Origin: Cryoendolithus antarcticus
Lineage: Eukaryota; Ascomycota; Dothideomycetes; Cladosporiales; Cladosporiaceae
Direction: 5' to 3'
Assembly: GCA_002077065.1 (NCBI GenBank)
Contig: NAJO01000049.1
Span: forward strand, 1-64,000
DNA: 64,000 nucleotides
The notes under the pieces were generated by a model. It was given only the letters and a program-made list of their open reading frames with translations, had not been told where the DNA came from and ran no database searches. A program made the position numbers and the translations under genes. Position 1 is the stretch's first letter; every line of letters begins with the position of its first letter. This document shows, in pieces, positions 20,119-31,633 of the stretch.

Positions 20119-22203
20119 ATGAACGGTGGCGAAGATGGAGGAAGTCACCATACAAGCTTGAAGTCTGCTGGCAGGAGGTACCAAGCCGTCACGTGGGCGA
20201 CGCTCGAGACAAGACGCTGACACTGCCGCAGCAATGTAAAAACGCAAGCTCGCACTGCGCTGATTCTTTACGGATCAGAGACAGGTAACGCACAAGATGT
20301 AGCCGAAGAAATCAGTCGAATGGCCGAGAGGCTCAGATTCGACACCACTGTCCTGGATCTGGACTCGATACAGATGCGTGACTTGCTCAAGTACAGCATG
20401 GTCATATTTGCAGTATCTACAGCCGGTCAAGGCGAAATGCCACAGAACGCCAGATCATTCTGGAAGACGTTGCTCAGCGGTGCGTTGAAACCTGGCGTAC
20501 TGAGACGGCTGCGATTCACTTCGTTCGGCATTGGCGACAGCTCGTACTTGCGCTACAACGTTGCTCACCGCATGTTGTGCGGACGACTCGCGCAGCTGGG
20601 CGCATCTCTCTTCTGCGAACGAGGTGAGGGCAACGAGCAGCATCCTGAGGGGCACAGCGCGGGATTCCGCGAGTGGCTTGTGCCGCTGAAAGATGCTGTC
20701 TTGAGCGCCTTCCCGTTGCCGGAGTCATTGGAGCCGCTTGCCGATGATGATTTCATACAGCCCAAGTGGATGCTTGCTGGACGGGCTATAATTGAAGATC
20801 AGTCACCACCAATCTCCGCTGAAGTCAATGGTACCGGTCATCACGTCAAAGATAATGTCGAGGATGGTGTAGATCACGAACATCCAGCAGGGCCTCACGA
20901 GAGAGAGGCTGGTCCATCAAAGTGCTTGTTTCCTGTCAGCGACTCATACTCAGCCTTCATTGACTCTAATAAACGAGCGACCTCCGGGACACACTTTCAA
21001 GACGTGCGCTTGCTAGACTTGCGACTCGATCGCGAGTACAAACACGGACCGGGCGCAGTGGCTGTTGTGTATCCGAAAAACTTCCCGACAGACGTGAACG
21101 ACTTTATCGATCTCATGCAGTGGCAGAGCTGTGCAGATCATCCACTTGATGTAGTCGCGACCGGCGAACTAGCTGGTCAAGTCGGCTCGCCCTCTCCACT
21201 GCGTCATCTCGATCTCGCAGGTACAACATGCACGATCAGATGGCTGCTTGAGAATGTCCTCGACATCATGTCTATACCTCGACGGTCATTCTTTGCCAAT
21301 CTGGCATACTTCGCCGGCACCGGTACTGAAGACGAGGTCTACCAACGCGATCGACTACTTGAGTTGGCGAATCCTGAGCTTATCGATGAGCTATGGGACT
21401 ACACTACACGACCCAAGCGGACCATACTCGAAGTCATGATGGACTTCACAACGATCAAAATACCTTGGGAGTACGCACTGTCTGTCCTGCCCATCATGCG
21501 TGGTCGTCAGTTCAGCATCGCGAGCGGCGGAAAGTACATGCAAGATGAGATTGGTCGAACGAGAGTGCAACTTCTTGTCGCTATAGCCGATCCGCCAAGT
21601 CCAATCATCAAGTACCGTCGACGGTACGGCATCTGCACGCGATACATTACTACTTTACAGGCAGGTCAGCAGATCAACATCGGCATGCAGCAAGGCTACC
21701 TTGACGTACAGCCGAAAGAAGTCGAAGTACCAGTGATCATGATCGGACCTGGCACAGGGCTTGCTCCAATGCGGTCCATGATCCATCAACGACGCGCATG
21801 GGCTGAAGGACTCGATCTCAAGCCTGCCGGCAGTCGACTTGCCGGCGATCTGCTCTTCTTTGGCTGTCGGAGCAGCGATGCAGATGACTTCTTTCGCGAG
21901 GAGTGGGAGCCGCTGGTCCGTGACGAGGGATTGCAGGTGTACACTGCGTACTCTCGAGATAAGACGCCGCCGAAGCAGTATGTTCAGGACTTGCTGCGAG
22001 CAAATTCTGTACAAGTCTATCGTACGCTCGTAGAGCTCAACGGGAAGGTATACCTCTCGGGATCTTCTGGGGCGATGCCGAAAGGCGTCCGTGAGGCTTT
22101 ACTGGAGGTACTTGAGAAGGAGGGTCCGATGACCCGGACGGACGCGGAGGTGTATCTTGATGGTATGGAGAAGCAAGGGAGGTACAAACAAGAGACCTGG
22201 TAG
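20119..22203 (+). CDS. TAH18: NADPH-dependent diflavin oxidoreductase Tah18
   Basis: Cytosolic electron donor of the Fe-S assembly (CIA) pathway: NADPH to FAD to FMN to Dre2. The main exon is 20232-22203. The flavodoxin motif LILYGSETGNAQD lies upstream of the first in-frame ATG (20320), so a first exon is needed; I place it at 20119-20177 with a 54-bp intron (donor GTACCA, branch GCTGAC, acceptor CGCAG) that keeps frame. This model gives 676 residues. FMN-binding signatures (STAGQGEMPQNA), the FAD motif (RQFSIAS), the pyrophosphate/NADPH motif (GPGTGLAPMRS) and a C-terminal Trp, as usual in diflavin reductases, are present. The linker after the flavodoxin domain (about residues 190-240) is longer than I would expect. 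The enzyme call is firm; exon 1 is less certain. Confidence 0.9.
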
Positions 22204-22654
22204 TCTGCCGCGACGGACTCGAATGGAGTGCTCACGATAATGACAGGAAGCTTTTAACTTCGCGCTCAGTCAGCATTTCTGAGTCCGATAAAAACATTAC
22301 GGTAGAGCGCAAAGCATGAGCTCGTCACTAGCTCGTCACCTCGTCTATGTAGTAAATTCACCTTTTGAGCACTGGTACCAGATACTTCGATCACTCGTGA
22401 CTCACTAACATCGGAAGGTAGTCTCAGAAGATACTGTTACTTTTTGGTCATTGACTTCACTTTGCTTGGTTGTTCCTGCCTTCCCACCCAACCGAAGTAA
22501 TTCCGCCCCACTCTGACACGCGACGCGACTTCCATGTAAAAGTTCGAATTTCGCGTCGAGTCCTCTTCCCTCTCGTTCCCCTCGTCAATAGCGAGCAAGG
22601 CCACCATACGGTGTACTCCATCTCTCCCACATTCTCTCTCTCACCGGCGCCACG
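22204..22654. promoter_or_regulatory. Promoter and CT-rich leader of CTP synthase gene
   Basis: The last 200 bases are strongly CT-rich (ttcctgccttcccacccaac, ctctctctcaccgg), a common core-promoter and leader feature of highly expressed fungal genes. Confidence 0.45.
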
Positions 22655-24442
22655 ATGAAGTACGTTCTTGTCTCCGGAGGTGTCATTAGCGGCGTAGGCA
22701 AGGGCATCATTGCCTCGAGCGCCGGCCTGCTTCTGAAGACGATGGGCTTGAAGGTGTCAAGCATCAAAATCGATCCTTACATCAACACGGATGCGGGAAC
22801 CATGAATCCGAAAGAGCATGGTGAGGTGTACGTGCTTGACGATGGCGGAGAAGTGGACCTCGACCTTGGGAATTATGAGCGCTATCTCAATGTCACCTTG
22901 ACGAAGGACAACAATATCACGCTCGGGAAGATCTACTCTCAGGTCATCGAGAGGGAAAGGCGAGGCGACTATCTGGGCAAGACGGTTCAGGTAGTGCCTC
23001 ACGTGACTGGAGCGATCGAGGAATGGATTCAGAGGGTGGCCAAGGTTCCTGTCGACGATACTGGTTTGGAGCCGGACGTGTGTATCATCGAATTGGGTGG
23101 TACAGTCGGTGATATCGAGTCCATGGCGTTTGTGGAGGCGCTGTGTGAATTGCGACGGAACTGCGGCAGGGACGACTTCATGCAGATCCACGTGTCATAC
23201 GTACCTCTGGTCCATGGCGAGCAGAAGACGAAGCCGACCCAGATGGCCATCCGCAGCGTGCGATCTGCTGGTCTGGTACCGGATCTGATTGCTTGCAGGT
23301 GCGAGAAGCCGCTCGAGACGGCGGCAGTGGAGAAGATAGCGAGGTTCTGCCAGGTCCAGGTGCCACACGTACTGAACGTGAGGGATATGCCAAGCACATA
23401 TCAAGTACCTATTCTGCTGTATGAGCAAGACCTGATAGCCCTGATGACCACGACATTACGCCTCGATGAGATCTCCATTCCTCAAGCGATGAAGCAGAAG
23501 GGAGACCATATCTGGAGCACTTGGAAAGACCTTTGTCTCGGTCTTGAGCATCTCCGCGACAAACTCGATATTGTGCTCGTCGGCAAATATCTGGAGTGTC
23601 CCGATTCGTATCTCTCCGTCATCAAATCTCTCGAACACGCTGCCATGCGTTGCCGACGGAAGCTCAACCTCATCATGATTGATGCTGAGCATCTCGAGCC
23701 TCAAACCAACAAATCTGACCCAGCCTCCTTCCACAAAGCTTGGCACGCCGTTAGCACCGCCGCTGGCATTCTGGTCCCCGGAGGCTTCGGCGCTCGTGGA
23801 ACAGAGGGCATGATCGCAGCAGCCAAGTGGGCCCGCGAGAGCAAAACGCCATATCTCGGTATTTGCTTGGGTATGCAATTGGCGGTCGTCGAATTTGCGC
23901 GATCTGTTTGCGATGTCCCTGTCCCTCAAGCGACATCGTACGAGTTCGACGCGAACAGCGACGATCGAGTGATCATTTCGATGCCAGAGCATCACCCAGG
24001 AAAGTTGGGAGGCACTATGAGGCTCGGACTACGACCCACGCTGTGGCAGCCCGACACACAATGGTCAAAGCTCCGTGCATTGTATGGCTTGAACAACGAA
24101 AGCATCAACGAACGCCATCGTCATCGATACGAGGTCAACCCTTCGTATATCGGTCAGCTCCAGAACAAAGGACTGACCTTTATTGGGAAGGACGAGACTG
24201 GTGTAAGGCAGGAGATCATCGAATTGAAGGATCATCCTTGGTTTGTTGGTGTCCAATTCCATCCGGAGTACCTCAGCCGCGTATTGGAACCAAGTAAGCC
24301 TTATCTAGGGTTCATCGCCGCTGCAGCGAAGATCTTGGACGAGATCACTGCCGAGGGAAGTCGCGTATCGTCGAACGGTGGACAGGTGAATGGACTCACG
24401 AACGGGAATCACGCGGCGCTGTATAGACTGCCTGTGCTCTAG
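22655..24442 (+). CDS. URA7: CTP synthase
   Basis: Makes CTP from UTP, ATP and glutamine in the cytosol. Intronless, 595 residues, full length. The N-terminal synthase domain begins MKYVLVSGGVISGVGKG (P-loop) and continues KIDPYINTDAGTMNPKEHGE. The C-terminal class I glutaminase domain has nucleophile Cys404 (GICLGMQ) and the His536/Glu538 pair (VQFHPEYL). A short variable tail follows. All catalytic residues that I can place are present. Fungi often have two isozymes (Ura7/Ura8), so the symbol denotes the family rather than a specific paralog. Confidence 0.97.
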   Translation: MKYVLVSGGVISGVGKGIIASSAGLLLKTMGLKVSSIKIDPYINTDAGTMNPKEHGEVYVLDDGGEVDLDLGNYERYLNVTLTKDNNITLGKIYSQVIERERRGDYLGKTVQVVPHVTGAIEEWIQRVAKVPVDDTGLEPDVCIIELGGTVGDIESMAFVEALCELRRNCGRDDFMQIHVSYVPLVHGEQKTKPTQMAIRSVRSAGLVPDLIACRCEKPLETAAVEKIARFCQVQVPHVLNVRDMPSTYQVPILLYEQDLIALMTTTLRLDEISIPQAMKQKGDHIWSTWKDLCLGLEHLRDKLDIVLVGKYLECPDSYLSVIKSLEHAAMRCRRKLNLIMIDAEHLEPQTNKSDPASFHKAWHAVSTAAGILVPGGFGARGTEGMIAAAKWARESKTPYLGICLGMQLAVVEFARSVCDVPVPQATSYEFDANSDDRVIISMPEHHPGKLGGTMRLGLRPTLWQPDTQWSKLRALYGLNNESINERHRHRYEVNPSYIGQLQNKGLTFIGKDETGVRQEIIELKDHPWFVGVQFHPEYLSRVLEPSKPYLGFIAAAAKILDEITAEGSRVSSNGGQVNGLTNGNHAALYRLPVL

Positions 24443-25175
24443 ATGAGCCGGCTATGGGATCGTGGAAGCTAGACTGCATTGGGATCAGCGTTGGTGTTGG
24501 AGGCTCAGACTGGGACTTTGGGGAATGTGGTTAATGTGCAAAGAGAGAATGTGTATGCTCAAATTGGCTGCATTTACTGCTGCCTCTCCGCGTACGCGGG
24601 ACACTGCTTGTGCTACTATCAGTCTAGCTGTATAAGTGCAGCACGGTGGTTCGGGTACTGTGAGAGCTGATGGGATACGGCGATCCGTCACAATCACTGA
24701 TACTCAGATTCGCTGCACTGAGCATACTGATAGAAGCACAGGAATGGCTTGAAGTCTCGGAGAAGTGATATCGCCTCGCACCGAAGGTGGTCATACCAGC
24801 GGCCGACGCATAGGAATGAGAAGACACACTCATTGTACCGAGTACGTGGACAGGAGCACAGGCATATCTCCAGATAGCTGCGAAGACAACATTTGTTCCT
24901 ACGATTCCATGACTTGCATGCCGGACTTGACCAGGCACGAATGTGGCTGGCCTACGGCAGCATGCTGTCGTCTCTTCGGAATTCCTGCGCAATCATCGAC
25001 CGACTCACAGCAACACTATTGTGGGGTACAGGGCCGCCGAGATCGCCAACAAACATGCTCAGGATGGCTATTAGAGCTGCCCAGACTTCTCACTGCAATC
25101 CCAGTAGCAACGTCACTCGCGCAGATGAACGTACATGGTCATAATGGATGTTCCGGAGCGACGCGAACGTTTCTC
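24443..25175. other. Intergenic, convergent 3' ends
   Basis: 730 bp between the CTP synthase and the aldolase-like gene. Open frames here (for example 24624-24992 minus and 24765-25208 plus) overlap each other on opposite strands and show no domain. Nothing recognised. Confidence 0.5.
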
Positions 25176-26161
25176 CTACTTCAGGAAGCTACCTCCAGTC
25201 TTAGCTAGGATCTCATCGTAATAGGGTTGGAAGGCCTGTACGTGAAGCGTCAGCACACTGCGATCGTACTGTCAAGGACTTGCGATCCGATCGCAACTTA
25301 CCAGCCATCCTTTCTCCGGCGTCCCAACCTGCTGATAGCTAAACCTTGCCTCCTCGTCCGGAATGAACGTCTTCTTCAGTCCACTCCCATGCGCCGCCGC
25401 GTCAACGAGCAGCTGCGCATGACAAGTCTTATCAAGACTCATGAACCAGAACGCCGCCGCATCAACCGTCGCACCTACAGTCAACAACCCGTGATTCTGC
25501 AGAATAATCGCCTTCCCATCCCCCAGATGACTCGCAATCCTAGCCCCTTCCTCCCGATCTAACACCACGCCACCAAACTGCGGATACACTGCGTGATTCT
25601 TGTAGAATCGCAAGCTGTCCTGCGTGATCATATCAAGTTCCTTGCCGAACACTGACCAAGCTTTGCCATGGACGCTGTGGGCGTGGCAGGCGGCGTGGAC
25701 GTCTGGACGGGCTTTGTGGATCTCGGAGTGGATTGCGAAGGCTGCGGCGTTGATGGGCTCATCGCCTTCGACTACGTCGCCGTCTTCGTTGACGAGGATC
25801 AGGTCGGAGACTTTGATTTGAGAAAAGTGCATGGAAAGTGGGTTCAGCCCTGTCTCCATTGTCAGACGTCTTGTCGATGGCTCAGGTGTCACGGTGGAGT
25901 TAAACACTTACAGAAATGATCCGTCTCCACGGGATCTCTGACGCTGATGTGCCCGGCAACGCCCTCATCGAAGCCTCGTTCTGCGAAGACCCGGAATGCG
26001 GCAGCGAGATGCTGTTTGCGGTACAGACGCTCATCTTCCAGAGTATTGAATTTGGGGTATGAGCGGATTCGTAATTGTTTGCCTGACTTCGTCTTGCCAA
26101 GTGCGCCTACTGTGGCATTGGAGGTCGTTTCGGCGTGTAGAGTGGTCGCTGAGGGAGCCAT
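25176..26161 (-). CDS. Class II aldolase/adducin-family protein
   Basis: Three coding exons: 25912-26161, 25302-25849 and 25176-25235, giving 285 residues. Introns are 62 and 66 bp with GTAAGT donors. The class II aldolase fold is shown by the HISVRDP motif, the metal-binding His pair in [11 protein letters not shown], and the later His in [11 protein letters not shown]. These are the zinc ligands of fuculose-phosphate-type aldolases. The tail [19 protein letters not shown] comes from the last exon. The protein resembles the fungal group that includes S. pombe Mug14; real substrates are unknown, so aldolase activity is not certain. The start is the ATG at 26161, in good context (ccATGGCTCC). 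Confidence 0.9.
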
Positions 26162-26551
26162 GGTGATGTGCAGTCTAATGGAATTCAGGTTCCTAGGTAT
26201 GGGCTGTCTACGAAGTGGAATAGGGAGAGTATATAACCGGAAGATAGAGAGTGCGGTTACTTGCCATTGCCGAGCTAATGACACAGTACCTACTTTGCCA
26301 CTACTCAGGTTGAGGTAAGCTTTCCCCACCACAGCCATCGCTCGCACATTTACACATCGTCTGCTCGGCCCATGATTTGCCGAGTGTGCCGGGAACTCAC
26401 CAACAGCCCAAAGCTCACGGCTCGCGTTTTTCCCGCAATCGACGTCCTGCTTCAAACTCCAGCGTACGCGCAGCGACTCGTATCGTACACCTTAATCCTA
26501 AGCTCGTTCCTAGACGACTTCGATCTCAGCAGATCTCCACGAAACCCGTCA
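26162..26551. other. Intergenic
   Basis: Promoter of the aldolase-like gene and 3' region of PFS2. Nothing else seen. Confidence 0.5.
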
Positions 26552-28397
26552 CTACCGAGCCTTCGTATACCGACCCAGCCTCATCTCAGCCTGCAGACTT
26601 TCCTCCTGACTAGGAAGTGGTCCTCGCTTCCTCACACCTGCAGCGTCACCCACCGGCCCTCCCATCCCAGGCAGTGGCGGGAAACCTGGTGGCATCACGA
26701 AGCCCGGCGGAGGCGGTGGTAGAGGCATCCCATTTGGCGGCAGAGGCGGCAAATTACCGCCGAACATTTTCTTCAAGCTTTCCATGTCCATTGGAGGTGG
26801 AGCGCCGGGTGGGAAGCCCATGGGTAGAGGAGGGAAGTCGAGCTGTTGTGCGCCGCCGAGACTTGTGCCGTCTGGGTGTGGTGGGAAGGCTGGCATGCCT
26901 ATACCGGGCAGACCAGGGAGGTAGGAGCGACTTGGTCCATTCTGATCAAGGAGGGCATCTGCTTCGTCCTCGGCTTCTGCTTCTTCCTCTTCGCGCAGGC
27001 GTGCGGCTTCAGACTTCTTCCAAGTGCCTTGTGCCTCTGCTGCGGCTTGCCCAATATGCCAGCGATCATTGATGTAGCTGTCCTCGCCTGGTCGTGGGCG
27101 GGTCCAGAAGCGTGTGACTTTGTCGTTGGCGCCCGTTGCGAGGATGTGGCCGAGAGGATGCCAGTCCATAGCCCAGATGGCGTATTCATGTGCGTACTGG
27201 GTCTTGTGGGCTGGGTAGATGGTCTGAGCGGATGCCTCTGTAGGATTGACCGAGTCGTATGGGGACAATGTGCTGGCTGTACCTGGTGGCGGGTTCTGCT
27301 CATCGAGCAGGTAATGATGCATTGCGCCGTCTCCACCGCCTGTCGTGAGCATGGAAGAGTGTATGGGATGCCAGGTAAGCGAGCTGATCTCCTTGTCGTG
27401 ACCCTTAAGCAAGAACACATCACGCATCATCCGTATATCGAAGACTCTGGCGACAGGGTCTCGGGCACATGAAGCGAGAAGCACACCATTCGTGGGCTCG
27501 AACTTTGTCATTGCCACTGTGTTCTTATGACCATGTAGCGTAGTCAAGCATCGCCCAGTCCGTGGATCCCATAACTTCACTTGATGGTCCTTCGACCCCG
27601 ACACCAACAGACCCTTCGTCGGATGCCAGTCTACACACTTCGCATCCCACTGATGCCCTGTCAACACTGACTCCTCCGTGCCGCCTGCGAAGTCGAAGAT
27701 CTTCAGTGATGCATCGTCGCTTGCTGTGACGAACTTCGAGTCTGTTGGCGCGAATGCCAAGTCTCTCACGGGATCGGCATGCGCCTGGATCTCCTTGACA
27801 TTGTTGAAATTTGTCTGCCAGTACTTGACGATGCCAGCTTGATCAGCTGAGATCAGCCACTCGTCGTTGTGTGAGTAGGTGACAGCTCGTAGCGCGTGGT
27901 CATGCGCTTGCATGATTGTCTCGAAGTTGAAGCCAGTGCCGTTCCACAACGTGAATTCGCCACTCGTGGATCCAGTCAGGAGTCGACGCCCCTCTGGCGT
28001 CCACTTGACCACATTGACAGGGTGCTTAACTTTGTTGAGTGACGAATGAAGATGCCGTGCTGGGATTGAGTCTACTGGTCGACTTCGTCGTCCTGCAGGT
28101 GGAAGCATCTATACATTTTCAGCCCATCGTTCGACTCACATCAAAGTGGAATGCTCACGTCGTGAATATAACTTGACGTCGGTCGCTCCGCCTCGAAGCC
28201 TCGCGATGCTCGATGCTTCGGTCGCCGGTTCTCCAAGTAGTGAACATATGTGTTGCCGATGTCTGTAGCATTGCCTGCATCCAGAGTCAGCGATGGAAAC
28301 ACCCTGCTGGTCACGAATCACTCTCACGTCGATTGGGTCGCCCGCCTGTGCGCGATCGTCCACCGTCAAACCCGCCATGATCATACCCGCCATCCAT
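26552..28397 (-). CDS. PFS2: Polyadenylation factor subunit 2 (WD40, WDR33-like)
   Basis: Nuclear subunit of the cleavage and polyadenylation factor; the WDR33/Pfs2 propeller helps recognise the poly(A) signal. Three coding exons: 28328-28397, 28159-28274 and 26552-28108, giving 580 residues. Introns are 53 and 50 bp; donors are GTGAGA and GTGAGC, and the first has branch GCTGAC. The N-terminus is Gly/Arg-rich, then [14 protein letters not shown] and SSYIHDMLPPA, a conserved approach to the propeller. Seven WD repeats follow (for example [16 protein letters not shown] and [16 protein letters not shown]). The C-terminus is Pro/Gly/Met-rich ([20 protein letters not shown]), as in the family. 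The start codon in the first exon is inferred from frame and fit. Confidence 0.94.
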
Positions 28398-28894
28398 GAT
28401 GGCGAGCGCGGTCTACGATGGACCGCAGCTAGCGCTGATATTCTAGACCGTGGACGAGTAGACTGTCCTAGAATGCGACCATCAATCTATACTTTCGCGT
28501 CCAGGAGTCGCGTGAAAAGGCAGGTTGCGTCTGATTGCTGGATGGAATGCCGAGCCTCAGGAGTCGTTTTGGAGTAGCTAGCAGATATCCGAGAGCTCTG
28601 GGTAATGTCTTAGCTCCAATTCGCAGCGATATCAAATGTCCATACACTGTAGTGATGTGGAGAAGACCGCCGGGTGAGTGAAGTGAGTCGTACTGAAATA
28701 TACCGCTCGTTGAATATCCGAGACCGCACATTACTGCACAGCTGGACGTCTGGGCATTGGCCTCGATTGAGAACATAAGGTATACATAACTCATTCCAGG
28801 ACATAGAAGCACACTTGTTGTGGTCAATGGCTGCAGCGTCGACCAACGGTCAACCACAGCCATTTGCTTGAACTTTAGCGACACACTCGCAAAG
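28398..28894. other. Intergenic, divergent promoters
   Basis: Separates the divergent PFS2 and ALG5 genes. No further feature recognised. Confidence 0.5.
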
Positions 28895-30271
28895 ATGGAC
28901 TCGTCCGACACGGTGTCAGACTCAATGTGGACGGCATTGGACAGAATCGCTGCAGTCCCGCTATGGGCATGGGCAGCGGGAGCAGTGTTGGGCCTCTTTG
29001 GTATCATAGTCCTGGTATTCCCTTTCGCCCGTATCTCATAGCACATTCTTCCCTCGATCAGGACATAAGACCCAATTCTCTACACCTTTCCATTGCCCAA
29101 ACTAATACGATCTTCACCAGGCATATACTGGACTCTACTTTCTAGCTCCGGTACCTAGACCAGCTCGGACCTCAGAGAAGCAGTACGTTACAGTCGACGC
29201 CTCCGGCCGTACAACAGCCCCCCAACCCCTACCATGCTGGCACGACAACCACCTCGCCCTCCGCCAGATGGCCCGCCAACGCCAGATCCCACCCTCCGAA
29301 GCCAATCAGATCACCGAAGCAGAGCTCTTCATGACGCTCGTCGTCCCAGCTTACAACGAACAACACCGCCTCAGCGGCATGCTGGAAGAAGCCGTCGAGT
29401 ATCTGGAAGCAGAGTACGGCCATCATGGCACACATAGTAAAAGCAGCAGTAACGGCAGTCTGCAAGCTAGCGGACAGCAAGCTGATGCGAGGAGGGGCTG
29501 GGAAGTGCTAATTGTGAGTGATGGGAGTACGGATCAGACTGTTGCTACGGCTTTGCAGTTCGCGAAGACGCATCAGCTGGCAACACCTCCAACGCCGAAA
29601 GGTCCCTGGAACGGGGTAGGGAAGCCTACGAGGATTACGCCGGGAGCAATCAGGGTGATCACTTTGGAGGAGAACCGAGGGAAGGGCGGAGCTGTCACAC
29701 ACGGCATGAGGCACGCACGGGGAACGTATGTGGTGTTCGCAGACGCGGATGGCGCGAGTCGATTTACCGATCTGGGGAGTCTTGTGCGAGGATGCGAGAA
29801 AGCCAAAGACAATCTCGGGCGTGCAGTGGCGGTAGGGAGCAGAGCACACATGGTCGGCACGGAAGCAGTGGTGAAAGTAAGCTATCCTGACCTCAAATGC
29901 GCCGAACACACTCACTGACACCTTCACAGCGATCCCTCCTCCGCAACACCCTTATGCATGCCTTCCACCTCCTCCTTCGTCTCCTATCGCCTCCAGCCAC
30001 AGCCGCAATTCGCGACACACAGTGCGGCTTCAAGCTCTTTACCCGCCCATCGCTACCCTACATAATACCTTATATGCACTCCGAGGGCTGGATCTTCGAC
30101 GTGGAGATGCTGATGTTGGCCGAGAGCGCCGGCATCCCCATGGTAGAGTGTCCTGTGGGCTGGAAGGAGGTAGGCGGGAGTAAGCTCAACGTGGTGTGGG
30201 ATAGTCTGGGGATGGCTGTGGGGTTGGCGGTGTTGAGGGGAGGGTGGGGAATGGGTGTGTGGAGAAGGTGA
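28895..30271 (+). CDS. ALG5: Dolichyl-phosphate beta-glucosyltransferase
   Basis: ER membrane enzyme that makes dolichyl-phosphate glucose from UDP-glucose for N-glycan assembly. Three coding exons: 28895-29014, 29121-29876 and 29930-30271, giving 405 residues. The first exon supplies the N-terminal membrane anchor (PLWAWAAGAVLGLFGIIVL); intron 1 is 106 bp (GTATTC to ACCAG), long for this window, and intron 2 is 53 bp. GT2 signatures are present: VVPAYNEQHRL, VSDGSTDQT, the DxD-type FADADGAS, and the family-specific DTQCGFKLF and EGWIFDVEML. An alternative donor for intron 1 at 29031 would break the frame. The enzyme call is firm; the first exon is inferred from frame and membrane anchor. Confidence 0.93.
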
Positions 30272-30440
30272 GACTGCATTATGAGCAGGTGGATGAACGA
30301 TTAGACAGCGCAAGCGTAGACCGCTGGGATAGACAAAAGCCGTTTGTGGGAGGAGGATCCGCCACGTCAGCATCAGCCTTCTGATGGAGCGACTCCACAG
30401 CGATACTATTTCACTGATCCTATCATCGTGACACTGGCTG

Positions 30441-30938
30441 TCATGCTTCCTTCACTTCTCCGGCCATGGCCGCTGTAACCTTCGCCATGAACGCCTCCAA
30501 CATCTTCGAGTCCAGAAACTCATCGACCCTCGTGACCTTCTTCCCGTCCTCTGTAAATGTCTGCATCATCACGCCCTGTAGCTCCAACGGTCCGAGCTTC
30601 GTGTCTACCTTGATCACGAACTCGAAACTAGACTTATGTGCCTCGCCGTCGTGAACGAAGTTCTTCGTCCCGTACTGTCAAACACTTGTTAGCTTTAGAG
30701 AGACGGAGCGGTAGAAAGAGAGAAATACGGTAAGGGGTGAGTCGAACAGTGCGCTCATGCCTTGCAAGCGCGCAAACATCACCTCAGCAGTCTCTTCGCT
30801 TTCGCCGAGAGATGTGCTGGGCTGCTGTACGCGGACGAAGCCTGGCGCACAGAGACCTGCGACAGCATCCAGCTCCCATTTGGTGAAGTAGTCGATAAAG
30901 TCGGAGACTGTTGCTTTTTGTGCGGCGAGCGAGGACAT
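30441..30938 (-). CDS. NTF2/SnoaL-like small protein, paralog A
   Basis: Small 147-residue protein. Exons 30729-30938 and 30441-30674 are separated by a 54-bp intron. It begins MSSLAAQKAT and carries VHDGEAHKSSFEF and a GPLELQGVMMQTFTEDGKK stretch. The alpha-beta pattern (an N-terminal helix with F..APGFVR, then strands) is that of NTF2/SnoaL-like folds, often enzymes or ligand binders. Two close paralogs lie at 52.8 and 53.7 kb; all three have a first exon of exactly 70 codons, with the intron followed by a Tyr codon. The shared N-terminus fixes the start at 30938 rather than the upstream in-frame position. A TATAAGT box lies about 100 bp upstream. Function unknown. Confidence 0.85.
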
Positions 30939-31034
30939 GGTGAGAGAACGCGAAGGGCTGACGAAGATGGTATCCGTGGACTTCTGTGCGAACAATGGAG
31001 GGGATGGCTAGAGAAGCTGACCGAATGCGTTGAA

Positions 31035-31041
31035 ACTTATA
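31035..31041 (-). promoter_or_regulatory. TATA box of NTF2-like paralog A
   Basis: Reads TATAAGT on the minus strand, about 100 bp before the start codon. The two paralogs have TATA elements at similar distances. Confidence 0.5.
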
Positions 31042-31633
31042 CTCATCCACATCTACTACAACCCACTCGACTATCCTACCCATGCCAGCTGAGCTACGCA
31101 TCAATAAGCTAGTGTTGCGTTGCACTCTGCGATCCTTGACGCGGAGCACTAGTCATGACAGAGCTGAAGGCGTGCACGCGAAACGCACGACTAGTTAGCT
31201 GAATCTTTCAATGCTCGCTTATAGTCGTCGGTCAGATCCGTTCCTCCTTCCGACGCATTCGCGTGTCCTGACAATTCCCCGGGCAGACTTTGCAAACATA
31301 GTCAAAGTCGAGGGCTGTACGCATAAACTATCTAACTGCCGCCCTATTGTAGAGGGTGCGGTTAGCGAAAAAGTCTGCGAGAGATTTCATCTGGGCACTG
31401 TAAATGGTCGGTGAGCTGTATTGTTTAAGAGCCACGATGATAAGGATTAGTGCCATGTATTGAGAGAAGAGGGTGTGTGGTTGTGGTGAGTTTTTGGCGT
31501 ACTGTTTGTGTGCGGAAGCTGTCCGCTTTGGAGCTTGGCATTCCCGAGACCGCGATGGACTTTGTGCTTGGGGGAACATTGAGATGAATGCCAGACCCTG
31601 AGTAGAATCCTTGCTGCGGTCATTACGGTCAAT
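31042..31633. other. Intergenic, divergent promoters
   Basis: Separates NTF2-like paralog A from the mL46 gene. Open frames here overlap on both strands without domains. Nothing recognised. Confidence 0.5.
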